Source of the DNA: Quercus robur
Taxonomy: Eukaryota > Streptophyta > Magnoliopsida > Fagales > Fagaceae
Reading direction: 5' to 3'
Assembly: GCF_932294415.1 (NCBI RefSeq)
Contig: NC_065537.1
Coordinates: forward strand, 52,275,802 to 52,339,801
DNA length: 64,000 nucleotides
In this document: piece by piece, positions 1 through 12,000 of the stretch
Position numbering within the stretch: position 1 is the stretch's first letter
How the letters are laid out: the number at the start of each line of letters is the position of its first letter
Notes under the pieces: generated by a model
Databases searched by the model: none
What the model was told of the DNA's origin: nothing
Seen by the model: the letters and a program-made list of their open reading frames with translations, nothing else
Translations under genes and position numbers: made by a program

Positions 1-48
1 AAATTCTCTTCCTTTTTCTTCCAATTCGTATTTTTCTTCTTTTCACAG

Positions 49-3000
49 CCCGATTCGCGGTACGTTTCGCATGTGAAATTCGATTTCCTGCTTGAAGCCG
101 AACAAGTCATAGTCGAGGTGCGTCCAGTTTATGCTTCAATTGCTTGTTATATCTATAATTTTAGAACCTCAATTAGTATGTTTTTTGAAAAACCTAGTTA
201 CATTTTCATTGCAATTCTGGATTGCTTTAGATTAAAGATGTGTCAAATGTTAATGTCATGTCCTATTAGTGCATTAATTGAGAAAACAGTGCAAAATTAG
301 ATTGTAGCTACTTATTGTAATCAAAATTGGATTGGATTCTCAGTGGACATAAGAATTTTTCAAGAATTTGAATTCCGGCATTCTATTAGTTTCTCATGTT
401 GATTTGATTGTAATTTGTTCTAGATACTTATTAAAAAAAAAATTGGAAGTTGTGATGGTTGTGCTTTGAATTTAATCAATAAATAGCGGACGATGGATTA
501 ATGACATCTTTTGTTACCTTTCTAGCTGTGGTTAGATTGACGATTAGTGTCTTTGCAGTACTTAATATATAAGTAATAGTGGCTCAGTTTTTGTTCTACT
601 CATTTTTCTGTTTTTTTCCTATCTAAATGCGTTGCTAAGATATATTCGATATATGGACTTTGCTTTCAGGGATACGGTGTTGTTCTTGTTAATACAGATG
701 AGGCGGGTACCTTGATAGTAACCAATTTTCGTCTAATTTTTCTAGTAAGTATGAGTTAAATATTTTTTGCATGTTAATTTTTTTTTCCTTGATATGACTA
801 TATTGCTAGCCTATGTGCATTGCATTCCAAATCTAAGTTCTGGTACTTGTCCATCTTTGTACTATGGTGTGCCTCATAAAAAACACAGTAGAATGATGAA
901 GGTACCTAAGGCCTAAGGGTCATCAAATAGCCCAATTCCCATGGGCTGGTCCAGTAACCTGCCAACCCACCAGGCTAATGGGTGGCCTGGCCTGGTACTG
1001 TTGAGGCCTGTGGGTAGCCCGGTGAAGCAGGCCATGTGTTGATTTTTCTGCCCATGGGTTCCCATTGGGCGGCCCGTTATTACAAAATAATTTGGGTGGG
1101 GTTGGGGGTTGAACTTAAGACATGAGGGAATAATATAATTTAAGACCAGACACCTTAGGTACCGTTGTTGCAGCACCTAGTAAGCACGGACATTGACACG
1201 GATACAGGTACGACACAACAACACGAGAAATTTCTGAAAAATTATAGTATGAAACGGCTGGTGTGACACAGGTATGGCACCCTAAATGAAGTGTTTGTGC
1301 TTCCTAAAGTAGCACCAGAATTTATATATATATATATATATATTTTTTTTTTGGGTTTTTGGGGGGGGGGGGGGGGTGGGTTGTGCAGTTGATAAGATGT
1401 TTTATACATAGGACTTCAATGATTTTCTATCTGCTTGAATTAAATACTTTCCATAAGTTGCAATTTTAAACATTAAAACAAAGAAAAGAATTGCATGGAA
1501 CATAAAGCGACATTGGATTCCGTTAGCAGTCAATTTCATATAATATTGGTCCCTGATGTAATCAAATAATCATTTCTGGTAGCAAGTTATAGTGTATAAT
1601 GAATGCTTATAATTAGAAGCAAAAAGAAGAAGAATAAGAAGAGGAGAAGAAAATTGGTTTGGTAACCCAGGAGAGAATTTAATATAAATGATAATGACAT
1701 TAATGCCCTTACAAGTTGTTGATAATTAGCCTAATGAGCTCTAGCTCAATTGGCACCTCCTCCTCTTTGTAAGAGCTAGGTGTAGGGTGAGATTATGGGT
1801 TCAAGACCCACGGAGTGCATGTGTAAACTGACCAATAAAAAAAAAAAAGAACTTGCTGATAATTAGAACTGCTGTTATTGCATGTTTGTATGACTTGATC
1901 CCCTATGCTCCATTTGTTTTAGCTCAATACTATTATCAGCCCATGTGGTCTGCAGAAGCTTAAAATAGATATTACATCTATTAGAATTGAATATACTCCA
2001 CAAACGTATCTATATAAGCATCTCCATATGTATGCATGTGTGTTGTGTATGTGCATGGATGTATTTATGCAATTGTGAGTGTGCCCATGTAGATGGATGT
2101 ATGTATGTATTTATGTACAAATAGACATGTGTATGTTTATATATTTTGTATGTTGTGCGTCATTGCCTCCACTTTTTTCTAATATTCTTTCTTTTCTTTT
2201 CCAAGAGTGAGGGAACAAGGAATATCATTGCACTTGGCACAATTCCACTGACCACCATAGAAAAGTTCAGCAAAATGGTAAGTTCTCATTTCTGTAGGGT
2301 TCCCCTGGCCCCGCCCACCCCACACCCCCCCCCCCCCCCCCCCCCGGCGCGCATTTCTCTTCTTGTGTTCATATCATTGTAATGTTATGTGGAAAATTCA
2401 ATTTGTTTCTCCAGGCTGGAGTATACATATATCTATAGATTACGAGGTTACATTTTTGACACAGGACTTTGATTAAATTTTAAGGGAGTGTTTGGAAATT
2501 CCTTTCTGCTGAGTTTTATTTATTTATTTATTTTATGATTGTGTAAATAACTTGCTATGATGCATATTTTAGTTGCTTTTGGCATATAAAACCTATAGTT
2601 TCTTTCTTCCTATACCAGCTCTCCTCTTCCATCATCTTCAACTACCTGTCAACTTCTACCTCCACCTACATCTTGATTGCTGTTCTCTTGTCAACATTTG
2701 TGCCATTTATTTCTTGTCATTCCACTTTGCATTCCTTATCACTGTTTTATCTATCTTATATTGCATCTTTGTTTCTATATCAGTTACATTTACTGCCATT
2801 TGGCAATCTTCATGGACCATCTTGCAAGTTAGAGTCGTGTTTTGATAGGAAATCATGGTAGAACTTTTGAGTTGGCTTTTATCTCTTATAACTTAAAGGA
2901 AAATGTGCCGTTGACAGGAGAGTTGAGGAGGGGATGACAAGAAGTTTGGGACGATTAAATATAAGATGAATGGAAGATGTAGAATTAAGAAAAAAAAGAG

Positions 3001-6000
3001 ATAATCTGAGGATTTTCTTTTTATCAGGGTTTTGTCAAATTTTTCTTCTTCTTCTTCTTCTTAGGCACAGGCCCATGGATTCTTTCCTCTTTTGATAAGT
3101 AAAAAAAATTATCAAAAGAAAAAAGAAACTTAGGTAAGAGGCACAACCCATAAACATGGGATGTATACAAAAGGTACCCCAACATTAAGCTCTAAAATTA
3201 CCATTTTCAAGCATCTCAAGTTAACTTGCAAAGGAGAATTGACCTGAAGCATTTACCCACTCAAGTAAAGATATGGGGAATCAAAGTTTTAGGTCTAAGA
3301 CAATTTTCAAATCCTTCAAAACTTCTAGCATTTCTCTCTCCAAATACACCACATGAGACAGTGAGGGACTGCGTTCCAAATCTCTATATTGCTGCATCTA
3401 CCAAATCTGCCAGCCAACTCATTAATGGCCCACTAGACTACGTGGTATTACCCAATGAAGCCCAATTGTTTCAAGTGCAGTGGGTTTACTATTGTAAACA
3501 CACTGTACTTTTCTAATCAATAAAACTTCAATTACCTATCAAAGAAAAAAAAAAAAAAAAAACCCAATGAAGCCCAAAGAGACTGAAAACCATGCTCCAA
3601 GGCAATCGAGAAGTAGGTGTCTGCAAGTTCCCCTAAGAAGCACCGATACGGGCATGGTACAGTGATATGGCAATTCTTAAAAAATTAGGACATAGGTACT
3701 GTGGGGATACGTGTATTAGTTAATTATTAAATGTATCTTTATTTAGCATTTTTATATATTGTTAAGCATTTATTTTAATATATTGTTAAAGATATTATAA
3801 ATTTAAGCTAAAAAATGATGTATTTATCTTTTTCTTTTTTTTTGGATTTCCTATCTGGAGTTTTGCTTTTATGTAGAAATAATAATAATAGTAGTAGACA
3901 AGTTTGGACCGCTCAAACTCAAGTGAAGGCCTTGAAGGGTCAAACTTGGCACACAAAAAAAAAAAAAAAAAGCAGATTAAACAAAATGAAAGGAAAAAGT
4001 TGGTCTGGGTGAAGCGAACGAAGAAGAAGAAGAAGATCAGCGACATGACGGCTGCAGCAGTGCAGATCATATATATATATATATATATATTTTCAATACC
4101 TGGTTCTGACCATGTCCCGCTATATCCCAATTAAAAAATAATTTTTTTGGTTTGGATACATTTCAGACGCACATGCGCAGCTTTGTCCAAGGCGTATCCA
4201 TGTCCAATACATGTCTGACAAGGGTATGCTTCCCGTTTTGCCGTGTCCATGCTTCCTAGCTCCCCAGCCCACTTATGCATACAACACTGGTCTACAACAA
4301 TCAATTACTATTTTCTGAGATTGTCAACAATTAAGATTCTTCCCATACCAAGTGCTACTGTTATCCAAAGGAAAAATGCCACTTTAGTTGGGATTATAGG
4401 ATTCCATAAGTTCTTTCAAGGAAAATACTGCTATAGGGTGTAACTTTTTGTAGAATGATTTAACTTTGGACACTTTTGCTAGAATTATAGTTAAATTCAC
4501 CATATTCTAATAGTTTAAACCTTTGGGATAATTAGTAATTTATCATGTATTAGAGCAAGTGGACCTAAGATCAAACTTTGTCTCCACTCTACCTCCTATT
4601 TAAAATTAAAAATCTTACTTTTAGGGTCCCACTTATTAATGGGGAGTTTAGGCCAACACATGAGGAGTGTTAGAACTTAGAAGCATGGTGAATAGATTAT
4701 ATTTACCATTTCCTAATAGTTTAAGCTTTTGGGACATTTGGTAATTTATTAGCATTTATTCTAGATGGATTCCAACATGGTTTATCTACTCCAGTTCTTA
4801 CTCAATTAAATAGTGTTTATAAAAGATACTACAGGGTTGTGGATAAGGTGGAGGAAGCGGTGGGTCGTTTCTCTGTCTCTTGTGAATTCAAAAATGTGGT
4901 GGATCATTTTGTTTGGGCTTTGACTGGTGTTTATGGACCCAATAGTGATAGAGACAGAAGTTTTTTTTGGGAGGAGTTATCTGGCTTATGTAGTTGGTGG
5001 GATGTGCCTTGGTGCGGAGGTGATTTTAATGTGGTGCGGTTTCCTTCTGAATGTTTTGGTTCTGCAAATTTCACTACAGCCAAGGTAGTCAAAGGCGTTA
5101 GGCGACCTTGAGGTGCTAGCCCGAGTGAAGCAAGGTGCTAAATATTAAATATAGTTTTTTTTACATATATAGAGCTTAATCATATATATTAATGTACTGA
5201 AAATTATAATCAAGCCTCTCTTACTTTGTTCCTAATGCATAGGAATTAGTCTATAAAACCAGTTTTTGTGTTGAATCCAATAGAGCCCGAAAAAAGAAGA
5301 GAGGTTATAGGAATAAAAATAAAAAGAGGAGTGTTGCTATTAGAGACTAGAGGGGAAAAAAAATTGACAGAGGGGAGCTACGAGGGAAAGAAAAGAACAG
5401 AGAGAGCTGCTCTGAGTTAGAAAGGAGAGGGAAAGAAAAGAACAGAGAGAGCTGCTCTGAGTAAGAAAGGAGAGGGAAAAAAAGAAGAAAGACAAAAACA
5501 AAAAAGAAAAGAGAGAAAAGAGGTCCGGAGAATGAGAAGTAATAGTAAAAAAGAGAGCTTTTTAAATTAAAATTACATATAGGAAATAGGAATAAAATAA
5601 TGTTATAAAATTTAAAATTAGAAATAAAACCTGTTGAGGTAGGGTACCGTTGGGCAATTGTTGTAGTGGCTAGAAGGTCATGTATTTATATATTATTTTA
5701 TTATTTATTTGTGGTTCTAAAAAACTAAAGTCTGATGTGCTTTTTATTAAACATTAGTGGTTGCCAACTCAAACCCCACTAATGTTACTAAAAGACAGAA
5801 TTGAGTTATAAATTAAAAAAAAGCCAGTAATCTTTTTAACGAAACCAAGTCCTCTGCACTAGAAAGAAAACAAAACGACAAAAAGAAAACAAAGGTGATA
5901 GAGGCTCTTGCCTAATGCCTGGAAAAACTGTTCAAGGCGAGTGACTAGTCGACAGAGGCACTCGCCTCACTAAAGGCGCCTCACCTCAGTGACCTTGAGG

Positions 6001-9000
6001 CGCTTTTATGCCGCCTCGCCTCACCTGAGCGCCTAGGCGCTCGCCTGAAACGCCTTTGACTACACTGACTACAGCTATGCATCGGTTTTTAGCTTTTATT
6101 TCCGAGCATAGCCTTATTGATTTGCCTTTGGTTGGGGGGAACTTCACTTGGTCTAACTCTAGAGAGGTTGTTTCAATATCTAAATTGGACAGGTTTCTAT
6201 TGTCAGCAGATTGGGAGGAGAAATTTCCATTTGTTTGTCAATGCTGACCATCTAGGCTGCTATCGGATCATTTTCCTATCCTTCTTGAGGGCGGGAATTT
6301 ACATGGAGGCAAAAAACCTTTTAGGTTTGAGAACATGTGGTTAAAGGATGAGGGCTTTTTGGAAAGGGTGAGCTCATGGTGGGAGTCCTATCATTTCCAA
6401 GGAACTCCTAGTTTTTCTTTGGCTAACAAACTGAAGATGTTGAAATTGGATTTGAAGAGATGGAATGTGGAGGAGTTCGGTAATATAGGTCTTAGGGTGC
6501 AAAATTTGTGGAAGGATTTTAATGTGTTGGAAGTTATCGAGGATGATCGTGTTCTCACAGTGGAGGAAAGGAGGGAAAAGGAACAAATTCGTGGAGAATT
6601 AGAAAAAATAACTTTGTTGGAAGAAATCTGCTGGAGGCAGAAATCTAGGGCTCTTTTTCTTAAAGGGGGAGATAGGAACACAAATTTTTTTCATCGTATT
6701 GCAAATTCTCATAGAAGATGCAATACTATTGATAGGCTTATGGTGGATGGAGAGTTATCTACGGATCAAGGGATCATTGAGGGGTGCATTACTCATTTCT
6801 ATAGGCAGTTATACTCAAAGAATGAGGTTCACAGACCTCTTTTGGATGAGGTTTTTTTTTCTAGAATTTCTAAGGAAGATGCCACTTGGTTGGACAGACC
6901 TTTTGATGAGGAAGAATTTGGAGTGGTCCATGATTTCAATGGTGATATAGCATCAAGTCAGGATGGTTTTTCAATGTCATTTTTTCAGTCATGTTGGAGC
7001 ATGGTGAAAACAGATATTATGAATGTGTTTCATATTTTTCATGCCCACGTTGTCTTTGAAAAGAGCCTTAATGCTACTTTTCTTGCTCTCATTCCTAAGA
7101 AATTTGATGTTGTGGATGTCAAAGACTTTCAGCCTATTAGTTTGGTGGGAGGGGTGTACAAGATTATTGCCAAGGTGTTAGCCAATCGAATGCGAAGGGT
7201 GGTTCACGGTCTTATTTCAGAATCTCAGAATGCCTTTGTGAAAGGGTGACAAACTTTAGATTTTGTCCTTATTGCTTCTGAGTGTTTAGACAGTTGATTG
7301 AAGGCAGGGGTTCCAGGGGTGTTGTGCAAATTGGATATTGAGAAATTGTACGACCATGTGAATTGGGAGTTTCTCATGTTTTTTTTACAGCAATGTGGTT
7401 TTTCTGAAAAGTGGAGAAGGTGGATTAGGTGTTGTATATCAACTATTAAATCTTCCATTTTGATCAATGGTTGCCCATCTGACTTTTTTGGGAGTTCTAG
7501 AGGACTTCGGCAAGGTGATCCTTTATCCCCATTTCTCTTTGATATTTTCATGAAGGCCTTGAGCCATATGTTGGTTGCAGCTACTGCAGCAGGTCAATTT
7601 TCAGGCCTCATAGTTGGGAATGCAACTGGTTCCTTGATGAAGGTGTTTCATTTATTGTTCGCGGATGATACTCTTGTTTTCTGTGATGCTGACAGCACTC
7701 ATATAACAGCTCTGCGTGGGATTCTTTTTAGATTCGAGGAGATGTCAGGGCTAAAAATTAATTTAGGAAAGTCTGATTTGGTTCTAGTTGGGGATGTGCC
7801 TAATCTACATGAGTTAGTGGAGATTTTGGGCTGTAGGGAGTCTGCTCTTCCGCTGAAATATTTAGGTCCTCCGTTGGGTGCTACTTTTAAAGATAAGTCG
7901 ATTTGGAATCCTATTTTGGAGAAGATGGAGCGAAGGCTAGCTGGTTGGAAGAGGTTGTATTTATCTAAGGGGGTATTAAGAGTACTCTCTCTAGCTTGCC
8001 TATGTATTTCCTTTCTCTTCTCCCAATTTCAGTTAAGGTGGCTAAGAGGATGGAGAAATTACAAAGAGATTTTCTTAAGAGGATGGAGAAATTACAAAGA
8101 GATTTTCTTTGGATTGGTATTGGGGATGATCATAAAATTCATCTAGTAAATTGGTCTAAGGTTTGTAGGCCAGTGAAGAATGAAGGGTTAGGCTTAGGCA
8201 TTCGGTGTTTGAGAAGGTTTAATTCTGCTTTATTAGCCAAATGGTTGTGGCGTTATGGTTTGGAGAATGATGCCCTTTGGAGAAGGGTCATTGGGGCGAA
8301 GTATGAGAATGAGTGGGGTGGTTGGTGTACAAAATCTGTGTCTGGGGCATTTGGTGTTGGTTTGTGGAAGTTCATTAGAAGTGGCTGGTTGAAGTTTTCC
8401 AAGTTCCTTCGGTATGATGTGGGTGATGGTACTCGTGTGAAGTTTTGGGATAATGTGTGGTTTAGGGATCGTCCTCTTAAGGAGGCGTTTCCAGATTTAT
8501 ATAATATTAGTAGGACAAGGGATGCTTCGGTCTCTGAGGTTATGTGCTACGCTAATGGGAGAATTTCTTGGGACATTCAGTTTCGCCGTTTAGTGAACGA
8601 TCAAGAGTCACAATCTTTGGATTTGTTTGTGGTTTTGATCTATTCCACTAAGGTGCGGGGTGTTGGTTTTGACAAACTTTGTTGGAAGCCAGCCAGCAGT
8701 CGAGGTTTCAAGGTAAGTGGGTATTATTATTCCCTATCCCCTTCTACTGTCATTTGTTTCCCTTGGAATATGGTGTGGCAATCGAAGGTTCCTCCTCGGG
8801 TAGCTTTCTTCTCTTGGACTGCGGCTTTAGGCAAGATTCTAACTATTGATAATCTTTGGAAGAGGCATTTTGTTGTTCTTGAGTGGTTTTTTATGTGTAA
8901 AAGGTGTGGGGAATCTCTAGATCATCTCCTCCTTTACTATCCTATAGCATATGAGATGTGGAGTATGATCTTTTGCTTGTTTGGTATTTGTTGGGTGATG

Positions 9001-12000
9001 CTGCAACGGGTAGTGGATTTGTTGGATTGTTGGTCTTGCAATTTCAGGTGACATCGTAATATAATTATATGGAGGATTGTGCCACATTGTTTGATGTGGT
9101 GTATCTGGCGGGAACGGAATTCTAGAAGCTTCTAGGGTCGCGAACGGTCCATTCTTGAGTTTAAGTCTTTTTTCTTTTTTACTCTTCTCAAATAGTGTTT
9201 TGTTTTACCATCTTTTTCTTGTTTTTCCCTTCCTGTGTTGCTTGATCATTGTAATTTGGTTTCCTGATGTTTTTGCCTCATTTGTACATTTCCTATGTAC
9301 TGGATTCTTCTTTTAATAAAATTTTTATGTTACTTATCAAAAAAAAAAAAAAAAAAGATACTACAGGCTCCAACTTCGATCATTTATTAGTCGAACAAAG
9401 CTAACATCCCAGTGGAAAGCATTCTCATAAAATATCAAGTAATTTTCCACTGAAGCGTTGAAGCCTCCTTATTACGCACAATACGAGAACCCACACCCAC
9501 CTCAAAGCTAGTGATGTGATAGAATTTTTCCCACTATATTCTTATATAGGCGGACTCCATAAGACCCATGAACCTTATTGGAACATCAAACTCACATTCT
9601 GCCTTATTTTTGTCCACCACCCGTCTTCAACCCATAAGGCCCATGAACCTTTTTGGAACGCCAACCCCACATTCTGCCATATTTTTGGTCCACCACCTGT
9701 CTCCATAAGACCTCTCTCTCCAAATACCACCAAAGATCCCAAGTAAGACCTGATTGAACAAGACTAAGTCCCTGATGCTTAGCCCCCCAAAATTGAATTG
9801 GTTCACAAACTTTTTCCCAATTTACCTCTCTCTTTTTCTCTAAAATTTTCCATATAGGGCAAAGAGGAGCTACATTTCATAAGACTATTTTTGAAGTTGA
9901 CCAAAGGCAGAAACTATAAAAGACCATAGTTTGCTCCCAAAGGAGTTATATATAGCAACAGATTATCAACTGATTGACTATTAGTATTACACTTACACGT
10001 GCCACACCAATTTACAAGGATAATACGCTACTCCCTCTGTCCCAAATTGTTTGGCCTAGTTAGAAAAACCCAATTATTTAGGGAAACATCATGAACTGCC
10101 TTACCTCTTTAAAAAAAAGTTAGAAATTTCCTAAATTACCCTTAAACAAATTTATCAAAAAATTATTTAAGAAAAAAAAAACATTTCTAGTATTGGCGAA
10201 AACTGCCAAGCAATTTTCAAAGTTATTGTAGATTACAAATTTTATTAGTGTACTACTCTTACAATTTGCAAACCTATATTCAAATCCAAATTCTATAGCC
10301 ACCAAGCCTAATCCAAATTCAGTGGCGCGTTTGTTATCTTGTTGGCATCAGTGGCTTGGGAAACATAATTCAGACATTTGGAATTTGGTTCCAGGGTGCT
10401 TGATGTGGATTGTGTGGTTGGAACGAAATCGTCATTCCTTTGAGGACATTGAGAAGATATTGGATGAGTTAAAGGTTTTATGCTAACGGAGTCTTTTGGA
10501 GTGGTCTCATTGTTGGGGTTTTACTGATTGTTCTTCTATCACTGAGTTTATGCTTTCCCTTAGTTTAGTTTCTTGATTTCTTTTTTTGTTGTTCTGTTTG
10601 TTCTTTATTTTCTTGTTGTTCATCATCATGAACAACTTGTACTTTTCCTTTTTTCTCATTAATAATAGTTTTCTGATTACCTATCAAAAAAAAAAAAGAT
10701 TAGAAACTCTACTGGTGGCAAAACAATAGCTTTAGTGGATTCAAAATTTAGGTTTTTAATTTTTTTTTAATTAAAAAAAATGCTCCCACAAATAAATTAA
10801 GGGCATAAAGGGAATGTAAATAAATTAATGTTGTTTGACTTTTCAAACAGGATATAATTTTGGGACATCCGAAAATGGAATACAGATCAAATAATTTGGG
10901 ACGGAGGGAGTATTTAATAAAATTATCCACAGTTAAAAAGTGCACCCAAAGCCGCTGTCCACACAAAACAAAGCAACATTTTGGGAATTTTACCATACCA
11001 AATACTCTTTCAAGGACATTGCCCCCATAAGATACTCTTAAAGCTTCAGAATAAGAGTGAGCACTGAATTTTCCATTGTGGTTCAACTTCTACAATGAAT
11101 CGTGAAGTTTGCACTGAAATGTTTTTGGCATTTTATTGTCAATGTAAATGATCTTTGTGAATTTAGTTTATACATGACTCTGCCCTCATATGTGTTGATA
11201 AGATCTTGTTTAACATCCTTTTGCCATAACCACTGCCTCTAGGGTGTTGCATTACCCATGTGTCCCTCCAAAGGCCACTTAACCTTTCTAGGTTGTTAAC
11301 CTGATCTCTTTAATTTCTTTCAACTTCTTTATTCTGGTCATTGTAGCGTGCATTTGGCATCAGCTTTTTCATTCAGCTTTTAGACTTTATGCACAGCTTT
11401 TTAAAACCTCACTTTTTTCAAAATACAAGTATATTTTAGCGTACTTTCAGCAAAAAGCTAAGTTAATTGATGCCAAATGCACACGAAGTATGATACATCT
11501 ACTCATTTAGCTGTTTTAAGATACCCTCTTTTAATTGCTTTCTAATTTATCATCCCTTCAATTTATATAAGACATATCAGAGTTCTGCCCTAGCTGTCAA
11601 GCTCCTCTCTCTCTGATCTTCTGTTGGCTGTGGTAAGATTCAAGAATAAAATATGAAGTATATTCAAAGTAAAAACATGACTTGCTAGGCAAGTATGAGA
11701 GGTGCTGTAATCTTTGCAAATTTCTTGTCCACCATCATCATGCTAGTGCGTAAGTTGTCTTAGGAGATGACACATTCAACTTATTTCATGATATTAATTC
11801 CCTTAGTTTTATTCTTTTGACTGGATTGACATATTGAGTTGTTTATCAGCCATGTAGTTAGACCTTTGGATGTTGGTACTGCCCTAATGTTTGTCATTCT
11901 TTGTGAGTATAAGTAGTTGCATGTCTAATTTACTACTTTAAGCGAATGTAGGTCATAAAGGCTCAATCAGCCCTTCGTCAATCTGACAAAACACCGTCAC

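Larger units (their letters stand above)
4836..9051 (+). pseudogene. LINE ORF2 relic: endonuclease, reverse transcriptase, zf-RVT
   Basis: Residual endonuclease sequence ([19 protein letters not shown]) stops at 5080 and resumes at 6076 beyond the hAT insertion ([10 protein letters not shown]). Reverse transcriptase follows: [20 protein letters not shown] at about 7127-7186, [23 protein letters not shown], and the catalytic FADD at 7658-7669. A zf-RVT-like C-terminus ([17 protein letters not shown]) is near 8770-8825. Defects: in-frame TGA at 7247-7249 and 7295-7297, a frameshift near 7970-7995, a 33-bp in-frame duplication at 8044-8109, and a stop at 9049-9051 before the conserved [14 protein letters not shown] block. 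It cannot encode a working ORF2 protein. Confidence 0.9.
4836..9356 (+). mobile_element. 5'-truncated L1-type LINE with target duplications (intron 3)
   Basis: The element begins inside the ORF2 endonuclease domain and ends in the tail TTACTTATCAA plus an A run at about 9339-9356. Direct repeats GATACTACAGG (extendable to AAAAGATACTACAGG if A-tail bases are counted) lie at 4821-4835 and 9353-9367. These mark target-primed insertion in the same orientation as the host gene. ORF1 is absent. A hAT element interrupts it at 5081-6067, so the LINE itself is about 3.5 kb. It accounts for almost half of intron 3. Confidence 0.92.

Noticed and set aside
1730-1848. Possible tRNA genes from box A/box B matches (here and at 12083, 17801, 18345, 25013, 34737)
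   Set aside because: None can fold into a complete cloverleaf with an acceptor stem, and several have A tails and target duplications, so they are SINEs or SINE-like.
2573-2861. Two overlapping hydrophobic frames in intron 3
   Set aside because: T-rich intron sequence gives Leu/Phe/Ser-rich translations; no splice context or family resemblance.
3795-4134. Overlapping open frames on both strands
   Set aside because: They are made of TA, AAG and A/T runs with no protein-like composition.
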